7,355 nucleotides of DNA from NBML01 sp029939535. GTDB taxonomy: Bacteria > Desulfobacterota > Desulfobacteria > Desulfobacterales > Desulfobacteraceae. Shown here in pieces: positions 1 to 5,262 of the stretch; the stretch's first letter is position 1, and each line of letters starts with the position of its first letter. The stretch is taken from positions 1-7,355 of the forward strand of contig JAOZST010000190.1 of NCBI GenBank assembly GCA_029939535.1, given 5' to 3'. The position numbers were made by a program, and so were the translations under genes. The notes beneath the pieces are model-generated. The model was not told the DNA's origin. It did no database searches and worked only from the letters and a program-made list of their open reading frames with translations.

Positions 1-865
1 AGGTTAAGAGTTTTAATAAATATTGGCCATAGTCATTTTTCTTCATGGGTTCTGCTATTTTCTTCAACTGGTCTGCATTGATGATTTTCATTCTAAAGGC
101 AATTTCTTCGGGGCAGGCAATCTTTAATCCCTGGCGGTCTGATACAACTTTAATAAAGGTTGCTGCATCCAGAAGAGATTCATGGGTTCCAGTGTCAAGC
201 CAGGCTGTTCCCCGGCTGAACAGCTCAACATTTAGATTGCCCTGTGCAAGATATATGCTGTTAACATCTGTTATCTCAAGTTCTCCCCGGGCAGATGGTT
301 TAATCTGTTTTGCAATCCGGATCACATCATTGTCAAAGAAATAGAGTCCTGTGGCTGCATAGTTTGATTTTGGCTTTTCAGGTTTTTCCTCCAGGCTGGT
401 GACGTTGCCGCTGCTGTCAAACCCTATAACTCCATATCGCTGGGGATCCTTGACATAGTATCCAAATATGGTTGCGCCTGTATCTTTTTTTGCAATTACC
501 TGCAGCCGGTCTGACAAGCCTTCACCATAGAAGATATTATCTCCCAGAATTAAAGTGACAGGATCATTTTTTATGAAATCTTCTCCGAGAATAAATGCCT
601 GGGCAAGCCCGTCAGGAGAAGGCTGGATTGCATATTCCAGGGAGATGCCCCATTTGGAGCCGTCACCCAGCAGATGCTTGAAATTCTCATGGTCATGGGG
701 AGTTGTTATAACCAGTATCTGGGTAATGCCTGAAAGCATGAGCGTTGACAGGGGATAATAAATCATGGGCTTGTCATACACGGGCATGAGCTGTTTGCTG
801 ACTGAATATGTCAGGGGATAAAGCCTTGTTCCTGATCCGCCTGCCAGTATGATTCCCTTACGCAT
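1..865 (-). CDS. rfbA: Glucose-1-phosphate thymidylyltransferase RfbA/RmlA, 3' end cut by window edge
   Basis: It makes dTDP-glucose from dTTP and glucose-1-phosphate, the first step of dTDP-L-rhamnose and related deoxysugar synthesis in the cytoplasm. Translating the minus strand from the ATG at 865-863 gives 288 codons without a stop before the edge. The family is about 290 residues, so only the last few are missing. Visible motifs are the nucleotide-binding loop GGSGTRLYPLT (residues 9-19), SKQLMPVYDKPMIYYPLS (23-40), the metal-binding GDN (108-110), EEKPEKPKSN (159-168), GELEITDVN (194-202) and RGTAWLDTGTHESL (218-231). The start lies two bases after the stop of the rfbB remnant, so the two were once a classic rfbBA operon. 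A weak AGGCAG precedes the ATG. The gene looks intact, in contrast to its neighbour. Identity is essentially certain at family level. Confidence 0.96.
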   Translation of the reverse strand, partial: MRKGIILAGGSGTRLYPLTYSVSKQLMPVYDKPMIYYPLSTLMLSGITQILVITTPHDHENFKHLLGDGSKWGISLEYAIQPSPDGLAQAFILGEDFIKNDPVTLILGDNIFYGEGLSDRLQVIAKKDTGATIFGYYVKDPQRYGVIGFDSSGNVTSLEEKPEKPKSNYAATGLYFFDNDVIRIAKQIKPSARGELEITDVNSIYLAQGNLNVELFSRGTAWLDTGTHESLLDAATFIKVVSDRQGLKIACPEEIAFRMKIINADQLKKIAEPMKKNDYGQYLLKLLT

Positions 866-867
866 AA

Positions 868-1294
868 TTAATCTGCCTTTCTTATAGGGGTGTCTTTTTT
901 TAAAAAATCTTTGTGGATTAAATCACATACAAGCTTTACGATGCCTATATTGGTCCATTCGTTGTTTCCACCTATATTATAGGTTTCTCCTATTTTGCCT
1001 TTTTAATAATCAGATCAACACCCAGATTGTGATCATCCACATAGAGCCAGTCACGGATCTGTTTGCCATCTCCGTAAACAGGTATTGGTTTATTATTCAG
1101 GATGTTGGTGATCATTAGGGGTATGAGTTTTTCAGGAAACTGAAAGGGTCCATAATTGTTGGAGCATGTTGATGAATTCATCAGGACCATGAATGGATCT
1201 GTCTACATGGGGATTCTGCAGCAAAATGTACCAGAGTATCAATTTTATGGTTTTCCAGCAGGGATTCAACAAGGGTTTGATCTAAAATATTGCC
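868..1294 (-). pseudogene. rfbB: Decayed dTDP-glucose 4,6-dehydratase (rfbB remnant)
   Basis: RfbB converts dTDP-glucose to dTDP-4-keto-6-deoxyglucose, the step after RfbA. Pieces of the protein appear in order but in different frames. GNILDQTLVESLLENHKID and VHFAAES occupy about 1294-1213. HVDRSIHGPDEFIN follows after one extra base in the G run 1209-1212. A jump at about 1167 leads straight to CSNNYGPFQFPEKLIPL and YGDGKQIRDWLYVDDH (to 993). GETYNIGGNNEWTNIGIVKL follows after one missing base in the T run 993-996, and the frame stops at 870-868. Against the 340-360 residue family, the N-terminal Rossmann segment is missing, as are about 90 internal residues carrying the TDE and YxxxK catalytic motifs, and about 100 C-terminal residues (no RPGHDRRY). 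The remnant cannot be active. Its 5' end is joined directly to the truncated relE-like gene. Confidence 0.9.
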
Positions 1295-1467
1295 CGGTAG
1301 CGTTTCATTTTTAATGATCTAAAGTCGATAAGTTCATCTTGCAATGCTTTCCCGAGATATGGATTCTCGTAAAGTCCTTTAAGTATCGATTTAAGTTGTT
1401 TTTTTATGATCGGGTGCAAATTGTTGAACATTTGGGCAGCACTAGGTGTCAATTTGACACGATACAT
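1282..1467 (-). pseudogene. RelE/ParE-family toxin truncated at its C-terminus
   Basis: RelE-family toxins are small ribosome-dependent mRNA endonucleases, and related ParE proteins act on gyrase. The 61-residue product starts MYRVKLTPSAAQMFNNL and contains the family patterns NPYLGKAL (35-42) and DFRSLKMKRYRAIF (48-61). In the family, YRxIY is followed by about 25 more residues (a strand, then a GHRxxxY-like end carrying part of the RelE active site). Here a TAG follows immediately, and the next bases on the minus strand read as rfbB. The ATG at 1467 shares one base with the antitoxin stop (TAATG), which indicates translational coupling. I infer a deletion or recombination that fused relE to rfbB and left a non-functional toxin. 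A residual binding role for the antitoxin cannot be excluded. Confidence 0.8.
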
Positions 1468-1730
1468 TAATGAATATCCTCTAAGTCAATCAATGGTTTT
1501 TGAGATTGTATGTCTTTTATTGAGGCCCATAAAAGTTTCATCATATTCTTGTCAGACATTATTTCAATAGTTTCACGCATTGCCTCATATTGATCCATGG
1601 ACATTATAATTGCTTTTGGTACACCATTTTTAGTTATTGCTATTGTGTCTTCGCTATCATCAAAGTTTCGTATTATGTCAAGCAGCTTGGTTTTTGCTTT
1701 AGTAACGGGTATGTAACTGTCAATCTGCAT
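1467..1730 (-). CDS. Phd/YefM-type antitoxin (87 aa), partner of truncated RelE
   Basis: This is a DNA-binding antitoxin that should neutralise the RelE-type toxin and repress its own promoter. The protein begins MQIDSYIPVTKAKTKLLDII, the N-terminal DNA-binding fold of Phd/YefM proteins. The family signature DTIAITKNGVPKAIIMSMDQYEA follows at about residues 28-50, then a C-terminal toxin-binding helix (ETIEIMSDKNMMKLLWASI) and an acidic tail. The frame stays open to an ATG at 1781, but I chose the ATG at 1730. It has GAGGAG seven bases upstream, matches the family N-terminus, and the longer version would start upstream of the -10 box. The gene appears intact although its toxin is broken, so it may persist as an orphan antitoxin or solitary regulator. 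Confidence 0.86.
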   Translation of the reverse strand: MQIDSYIPVTKAKTKLLDIIRNFDDSEDTIAITKNGVPKAIIMSMDQYEAMRETIEIMSDKNMMKLLWASIKDIQSQKPLIDLEDIH

Positions 1731-1755
1731 GAATATCTCCTCAATTATTGTAATA

Positions 1756-1766
1756 GCTTTTAAAGC
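1756..1766. promoter_or_regulatory. Small palindrome at the predicted transcription start, candidate operator
   Basis: The sequence GCTTTTAAAGC is an 11-base inverted repeat (GCTTT-T-AAAGC) that starts two bases after the -10 box and covers the predicted start site. Phd/YefM antitoxins commonly repress their own promoter by binding short palindromes in this position. The function is inferred from position and symmetry only. Confidence 0.4.
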
Positions 1767-1767
1767 C

Positions 1768-1796
1768 ATTATAATGACCACTATTTATACTGTCAA
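1768..1796 (-). promoter_or_regulatory. Perfect consensus sigma70 promoter of the antitoxin-relE operon
   Basis: On the minus strand TTGACA (1796-1791), a 17-base spacer (1790-1774) and TATAAT (1773-1768) match the bacterial housekeeping promoter consensus at all twelve positions with optimal spacing. The predicted transcript would start near 1761, giving a leader of about 30 bases before the antitoxin ATG at 1730. Confidence 0.82.
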
Positions 1797-1839
1797 ATAA
1801 ACTTAAACAATTATCGCTATCGTTGCTAATGGTGAACTG

Positions 1840-1868
1840 TTATCCTCATGGAAGACACAAAGGGTTTA
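1840..1868 (+). repeat. Dispersed repeat copy 1
   Basis: TTATCCTCATGGAAGACACA followed by AAGGGTTTA is a degenerate copy of the five-copy repeat in this window. It lies about 20 bases beyond the hepT stop and upstream of the antitoxin-relE promoter. It shares the 14-mer ACACAAAGGGTTTA exactly with copy 2, on the other side of mntA-hepT. Confidence 0.6.
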
Positions 1869-1888
1869 GGTTAAAATTTGAAGGCATA

Positions 1889-2317
1889 TCAGTGCAGTTG
1901 GGCCTTATCCATCCAGGCAATGATTTCTTTGGCAAATAGTCTGAAATCATCCAGGTTTTTTGTTACAATTGAAAAAACGATATCCCAGCTGATGGTTGAA
2001 TACTCGTGAACTGCAATGTTACGAAATCCAACACTTTTTTCCATTCGAGTGCATATTTCTGTGGAAATGATACCGGCCGTGGTCAGGTTCTCAAAGCTTT
2101 CCACCATACTTTCCGGGGCCTTGAGTGCCATTTCAGCATTTAAGTGGGCTGCTATATCTACACATACCTGCACGGCTCTTTGAAGATTTAACGATACAAT
2201 ATCCTGAAGGTCATAATCATTTTTAAGGATACTGCTGTTTTCCGGACTTTTGTCTTCAATGCGCTGGATGCAGCGCTTGAGGGATGCAATTTTATTTAAT
2301 AGGGTCTGCCTGTCCAT
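1889..2317 (-). CDS. hepT: HEPN-domain toxin HepT (DUF86 family)
   Basis: This is an RNase toxin of the MNT/HEPN toxin-antitoxin type. Proteins of this family form all-helical dimers and cleave RNA through an R-X4-H-X-Y motif, seen here as RNIAVHEY (R99, H104, Y106). In the characterised Shewanella system the MntA partner inactivates HepT by adding AMPs to the tyrosine of this motif, so Y106 is the expected target. The 142-residue length and N-terminus (MDRQTLLNKIASLKRCIQRIE, then DLQDIVSLNLQRAVQVCVDI at 36-55) are typical of the family. The ATG at 2317 has AAAAAGG about eight bases upstream. The gene overlaps the 3' end of mntA by 26 bases in another frame, which indicates coupled translation. 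All motif residues are present, so it should be functional. Confidence 0.92.
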   Translation of the reverse strand: MDRQTLLNKIASLKRCIQRIEDKSPENSSILKNDYDLQDIVSLNLQRAVQVCVDIAAHLNAEMALKAPESMVESFENLTTAGIISTEICTRMEKSVGFRNIAVHEYSTISWDIVFSIVTKNLDDFRLFAKEIIAWMDKAQLH

Positions 2318-2708
2318 CTATAAACCTTTTTACCTGTTTTTCCAATATCATTCGGGTTTTTGGCATCATATCTTCCTGATTGTACCACATTTTCTTAAAA
2401 AAACTGGCCAGGAGAGGGATTGATTTTTTTTTTATAATTTCACCATTGCAAAGAATATTTTTTAAAATATGGCCATTGACCTGATGGAGATCGATCAGGT
2501 CAATATCTCTTTTCAAAGATTTTTCAAGGGCTAAATAGATTTTATGTTTTTTTTCGTAAAGAGTACAGGTTTTTGCAGCAAACGCAATATCGATATCGCT
2601 GATAGGGGTGAGCTGTCCTTTTATTGCTGATCCAAAGAGTATCACTATTTCAACTTCTGGAAATGTTTTAAATTCTTTGTTGATTATTGTTTTTATTTTA
2701 TTTGCCAT
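2292..2708 (-). CDS. mntA: Minimal nucleotidyltransferase antitoxin MntA
   Basis: This is the antitoxin of the MNT/HEPN pair, a small nucleotidyltransferase expected to inactivate HepT by AMPylation. The catalytic GSX10DXD motif is visible at residues 26-40 (GSAIKGQLTPISDID: G26, S27, D38, D40). The third acidic position is likely D70 in RDIDLIDL. The C-terminus (QEDMMPKTRMILEKQVKRF) is the usual MNT tail. I chose the ATG at 2708, giving 138 residues (MANKIKTI), over an upstream in-frame ATG at 2732 that falls inside repeat copy 2. No strong Shine-Dalgarno is visible. The coding strand has an A10 run at 2433-2424 (Ile-Lys-Lys-Lys region) and an A8 run at 2554-2547. A slip in the first would destroy the C-terminus and the link to hepT. 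Confidence 0.9.
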   Translation of the reverse strand: MANKIKTIINKEFKTFPEVEIVILFGSAIKGQLTPISDIDIAFAAKTCTLYEKKHKIYLALEKSLKRDIDLIDLHQVNGHILKNILCNGEIIKKKSIPLLASFFKKMWYNQEDMMPKTRMILEKQVKRFIDGQADPIK

Positions 2709-2710
2709 GG

Positions 2711-2742
2711 GATTATTCCCACACGATAACACAAAGGGTTTA
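2711..2742 (+). repeat. Dispersed repeat copy 2
   Basis: GATTATTCCCACACGATAAC followed by ACAAAGGGTTTA is a repeat copy whose edge is two bases upstream of the mntA ATG. It is a direct repeat of copy 1, so the two copies frame the whole mntA-hepT operon. Confidence 0.6.
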
Positions 2743-2816
2743 AGCAGTGTAACTCTTTTGTGGGGCCTTGAATGATTCGATCTTTTGGTACTATAATATT
2801 ATTATTTATGGCTGAA

Positions 2817-2860
2817 TTTTATTCTCGCACTAAGACTCAAAGTCAAAACGGGTTATAGAT
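2817..2860 (+). repeat. Dispersed repeat copy 3
   Basis: TTTTATTCTCGCACTAAGAC, then TCAAAG, and after a short gap GGTTATAGAT. It resembles copy 4 most, including the TTATAGA tail. With copy 4 it brackets the metallo-beta-lactamase gene. It lies about 90 bases past that gene's stop. Confidence 0.65.
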
Positions 2861-2922
2861 CTTAAGTCGCAGTTTTGATTCGTTGAAATAATGGGATATG
2901 GGCTCTGTTTTGCATTTATTAA

Positions 2923-2946
2923 TTTTTTTTTTTTTTTGGGGGGGGG
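2923..2946. repeat. T15-G9 double homopolymer tract
   Basis: On the plus strand, 15 T are followed directly by 9 G, three bases beyond the stop codon of the metallo-beta-lactamase gene (on the coding strand, C9 then A15). No stem-loop precedes it, so it does not look like a rho-independent terminator. Such tracts are prone to length change by polymerase slippage and to sequencing error. Confidence 0.85.
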
Positions 2947-2949
2947 AAG

Positions 2950-4257
2950 TCACAATCCCAATTTCCGGGCCAGGGCTTTGCGAGCGCTGGATTCTCCGTG
3001 TACCAGCCGAATTTCCTTTGGGGGGTGGGGCATGGATTTTACCCAATTGACCAGTGTATTTTGATCGGCATGGGCTGAATATCCTGTAAGGGTGTGGATG
3101 CCTGCTTTAACCGGAATTTTTTTATCAATCATACGTCTTCCAGGGGTGTCCTTTGCCTGGTATCCCACAAAAAATATGTCGTTTGACGGATCTTTAAGTC
3201 CGTGTTTCAGATGGTCCACTATTCGACCACCTGTGCACATGCCGGAGCCGGCCAGGATGATGGCCGGGCCTTTGATATTCAGGAGTTTTTTATGATCCTG
3301 GTATTTTTCTACAGCATAGAGGTTTTTAAAATCAATGGGATGGTTGCCTTTTGCTTTGAAATTTTTTGCTTCTTTGTCCCAGAACTCTTCAAGCTCTGAA
3401 TATATTTTTGTGATTTTAAGGCCAAGGGGTGAATCTATAAATACGGGAATCTTTGTGTTGATTCGGTCCAGTTCATAGATCAGTTCCTGGGTTCTTCCAA
3501 GGGAGAAGGCAGGGATATAAACAATGCCTTTGTCAGCAAGGGCTTTGCTGAGGAGTTTTTTCAGGGTTTCGACTCTGTGTTTTCTGTTGGTATGATTTCT
3601 ATCCCCATAGGTGGATTCCATGATGAGCAGGTCACAGATGTCCGGCGGATCCGGGTCCGGCAGAATTGGAGTGTCTATGCATCCGAGGTCTCCTGAAAAG
3701 AGTACTTTAATATGGTCATTGGGTTTGGTTTCAGGAAAGGCAAACAATATGAAACAGGAACCCAGGATATGGCCTGCATTGCTCAGTTTGAATGTGATGC
3801 CCTGTTTAAGAGAAAAGGTTTCATAAAGTTCAAAGCCCCAGGACAGGTCATCAATAGTCTTTTCCATGGAAAGGATTTCTTTGCCGGTTTTTTTTGAAAA
3901 GGACATGGAATCATGGAGCATGGGAATCAAGAGTGCTTTGGTGGCATGGGTGCAGATGATTTCTCCCTGGAACCCTGCATCGATGAGATCGGGTACTCTT
4001 CCGATGTGGTCGATGTGGGCATGGGTTAGAAACAGGTAGTCTATTTTGCCGGGTGGAACAGGGAATTGATCAAAGGGTAATTCAGGGTCATGGCCGTAAG
4101 CTTTGCCGCAGTCCACAAGGATATTGATGTTGTGGGAAGAACCCGGGCGGATCTGGACCAGGTGGCATGATCCTGTTACACAGTTTTTTGCTCCTAAATG
4201 GTGGATTTTTATTTGTTTTGATTTCAATTTTATTCTTGCACGAAGACACGAAGACAT
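2950..4257 (-). CDS. Beta-CASP metallo-beta-lactamase RNase (YSH1/CPSF73-like)
   Basis: This is a predicted zinc-dependent RNA endo/exonuclease of the bacterial/archaeal CPSF73-like group. It has the MBL motifs HAHIDH (79-84), the motif 3 His in NAGHILGSC (H163) and SGDLGC (D190). The beta-CASP motifs follow: acidic residue E214 in MESTYGDR, then FSLGRTQEL (251-259), SGMCTGGRIVDHL (338-350), H396 in GYSAHAD and H420 in LVHGE. All metal ligands are present and the length fits the family. The start is uncertain. The ATG at 4257 gives an N-terminus (MSSCLRARIK) encoded by repeat copy 4. The family-like sequence begins at IKIHHLGAKNCVTGSCHL, so the TTG at 4227 is a plausible true start. Neither has a good Shine-Dalgarno. 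It stands alone between toxin-antitoxin modules, so no RNA substrate is suggested by context. Confidence 0.93.
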   Translation of the reverse strand: MSSCLRARIKLKSKQIKIHHLGAKNCVTGSCHLVQIRPGSSHNINILVDCGKAYGHDPELPFDQFPVPPGKIDYLFLTHAHIDHIGRVPDLIDAGFQGEIICTHATKALLIPMLHDSMSFSKKTGKEILSMEKTIDDLSWGFELYETFSLKQGITFKLSNAGHILGSCFILFAFPETKPNDHIKVLFSGDLGCIDTPILPDPDPPDICDLLIMESTYGDRNHTNRKHRVETLKKLLSKALADKGIVYIPAFSLGRTQELIYELDRINTKIPVFIDSPLGLKITKIYSELEEFWDKEAKNFKAKGNHPIDFKNLYAVEKYQDHKKLLNIKGPAIILAGSGMCTGGRIVDHLKHGLKDPSNDIFFVGYQAKDTPGRRMIDKKIPVKAGIHTLTGYSAHADQNTLVNWVKSMPHPPKEIRLVHGESSARKALARKLGL

Positions 4258-4270
4258 AAAGGATTATAGA
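4228..4270 (+). repeat. Dispersed repeat copy 4
   Basis: TTTATTCTTGCACGAAGACA followed by CGAAGACATAAAGGATTATA contains two tandem GAAGACA units, so the copies differ in unit number. It overlaps the annotated 5' end of the metallo-beta-lactamase gene and separates that gene from vapC. Confidence 0.65.
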
Positions 4271-4378
4271 ATTTTGTAGAGTCAGGCTTTCCTTATTGCG
4301 AATGCTGAACAGTACTGGTTTAAGAGGACATGTTACAAAGCTTCCAACTGGGAAGAATTGGAGTGACAAAAAGGATGT

Positions 4379-4750
4379 CTAAATAATTTTACAATCATAT
4401 TCTATAAATTTGGAATCATCAGACATCAGGGCTATCTTGTTGACAATTGCTTGCGCAATTATCATCCGATCAAAGGGGTCTTTGTGATGAAATGGTAAAT
4501 TCCCCAGAGCCATTGCCTGAGTGCCTGAAAAATCCAATATATTAATCTGCATTTTCTTTGTCATTTCAAGAGGATCAAACGCAATATTAATTTTTCCAAT
4601 TGAAGATTTGATCATAAGCTCTGCAATGCTCATTGCACTTAAGAAGACTTCATTTGCAGGAGACTCCAGTTCATACCGTCTTTTATTGTTGATTTTTTCA
4701 GGACTCGACAACATCCATAAAAAAATATGGGTGTCTATTAATATTTTCAC
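4379..4750 (-). CDS. vapC: VapC-like PIN-domain ribonuclease toxin
   Basis: This is a Mg-dependent PIN-domain RNase toxin of a type II module. VapC toxins usually cut tRNA or rRNA and block translation. The 123-residue protein shows the conserved PIN acidic residues: D6 in MKILIDTHIFLWML, E44 in SIAELMIKSSIGK, D91 and D94 in HHKDPFDRMIIAQA, and D111/D112 in LMSDD. It starts with GTG at 4750, overlapping the antitoxin stop by four bases (GTGA), the usual coupled arrangement. Length and motifs are complete, so it is likely active. The specific RNA target cannot be read from the sequence. Confidence 0.93.
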   Translation of the reverse strand: MKILIDTHIFLWMLSSPEKINNKRRYELESPANEVFLSAMSIAELMIKSSIGKINIAFDPLEMTKKMQINILDFSGTQAMALGNLPFHHKDPFDRMIIAQAIVNKIALMSDDSKFIEYDCKII

Positions 4751-4980
4751 GAAGATTCACCATAAAACATTATATTAATTTCTTCATCTTCATCTAAAAA
4801 ATCATCAGGGATATCAATCTGGCCAGCAAGCAGTCCTAGTTTTCTCTTCTCTTTGGGTTTATGAATTACCAACTCGACCAGCGGTAAATTATTCTTGGCT
4901 ATTATTACCTCTTCACCGTGATATGCCATCTCGACCAATTTCGAGAGTTTTGTTTTGGCTTCAGATATATTGATAATCAT
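4747..4980 (-). CDS. Phd/YefM-type antitoxin of the VapC toxin (77 aa)
   Basis: This antitoxin and autorepressor pairs with the downstream PIN toxin. The N-terminus MIINISEAKTKLSKLVEMA is the Phd-fold DNA-binding part. GEEVIIAKNNLPLVELV follows at about 22-38, then a charged linker and an acidic C-terminus (DEDEEINIMFYGESS) that should bind VapC. The frame extends to an ATG at 4998, but the ATG at 4980 is preferred. AAGGAG sits six to seven bases upstream of it, and the protein then starts as the family does. It has its own promoter (5033-5061). Confidence 0.9.
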   Translation of the reverse strand: MIINISEAKTKLSKLVEMAYHGEEVIIAKNNLPLVELVIHKPKEKRKLGLLAGQIDIPDDFLDEDEEINIMFYGESS

Positions 4981-5032
4981 TATGCACTCCTTGCTCATTG
5001 AATTATTAGATTAACAAAAACTGATCAAACTA

Positions 5033-5061
5033 AAAATAGTCATTTTGGTCAAGTTGGTCAA
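5033..5061 (-). promoter_or_regulatory. Predicted sigma70 promoter of the phd-vapC operon
   Basis: On the minus strand, TTGACC (5061-5056, five of six consensus bases) is followed by a 17-base spacer and TATTTT (5038-5033, four of six). The predicted start is near 5026, about 45 bases before the antitoxin ATG, close to a TGATCA palindrome (5022-5027). Confidence 0.55.
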
Positions 5062-5062
5062 G
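5045..5062 (+). repeat. Perfect tandem 9-bp repeat over the -35 box, candidate operator
   Basis: TTGGTCAAG occurs twice head to tail with no gap. The second unit contains the -35 hexamer of the predicted phd-vapC promoter and the first lies in the spacer. Paired operator sites at this position fit autorepression by the Phd-type antitoxin. The binding role is inferred. Confidence 0.5.
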
Positions 5063-5184
5063 ACATGGAAAACAAATACTATTTATAATATGGAAAAAAT
5101 TTAGATTTACTCCACGATAACCATTGAATTGTATTTTTGGAATATTTGGGTTGTGGAAAATCCATTTCAGCTTCTGTATAAATG

Positions 5185-5218
5185 AATACTTATTCTATAT
5201 ATTATCTTGAATAGTATT
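5185..5218. repeat. AT-rich inverted repeat
   Basis: AATACTTATTC (5185-5195) pairs with GAATAGTATT (5209-5218) with a single bulge and a 13-base loop. It lies between the broken ATPase gene and the phd-vapC promoter. It has no GC stem and no adjacent T run in the direction of the genes, so I do not call it a terminator. The rest of the gap 4981-5253 is AT-rich and holds nothing else I can name. Confidence 0.4.
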
Positions 5219-5230
5219 AATATTCAATTA

Positions 5231-5262
5231 TTTTTTATTCTCGCACAAAGACGCTAAGGAAC
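5231..5262 (+). repeat. Dispersed repeat copy 5
   Basis: TTTTTTATTCTCGCACAAAG followed by ACGCTAAGGAAC. This copy overlaps the premature stop of the AlbA-type ATPase remnant: the TAG at 5256-5254 lies inside the repeat. Confidence 0.65.

Noticed and set aside
45..758. Plus-strand open frames opposite rfbA
   Set aside because: They are antisense shadows of the conserved rfbA reading frame and have no recognisable protein features.
1731..1781. 17-residue N-terminal extension of the RelE-linked antitoxin
   Set aside because: It would begin upstream of the -10 box and lacks a ribosome site. The ATG at 1730 has a strong one and the family N-terminus.
2843..3046. 67-codon minus-strand frame overlapping the end of the metallo-beta-lactamase gene
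   Set aside because: It reads through the C9-A15 homopolymer (Pro and Lys run) and lies mostly in another frame of the MBL gene, with no family resemblance.
4341..4355. Short hairpin CTTCC-AACTG-GGAAG between the MBL gene and vapC
   Set aside because: A five-base stem without a following T run is too weak for a terminator, and one copy cannot be shown to be a repeat family. The rest of 4271-4378 shows nothing I can name.
4088..4369. 93-codon minus-strand frame across the 5' end of the MBL gene
   Set aside because: It overlaps the MBL frame in another register, is low-complexity in its second half, and has no ribosome site or family pattern.
1840..5262. CRISPR array or integron attC sites as explanation for the five repeats
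   Set aside because: Spacing is hundreds to more than a thousand bases with whole genes between copies. The copies are degenerate and lack the inverted symmetry and GTTRRRY-type core of attC sites.
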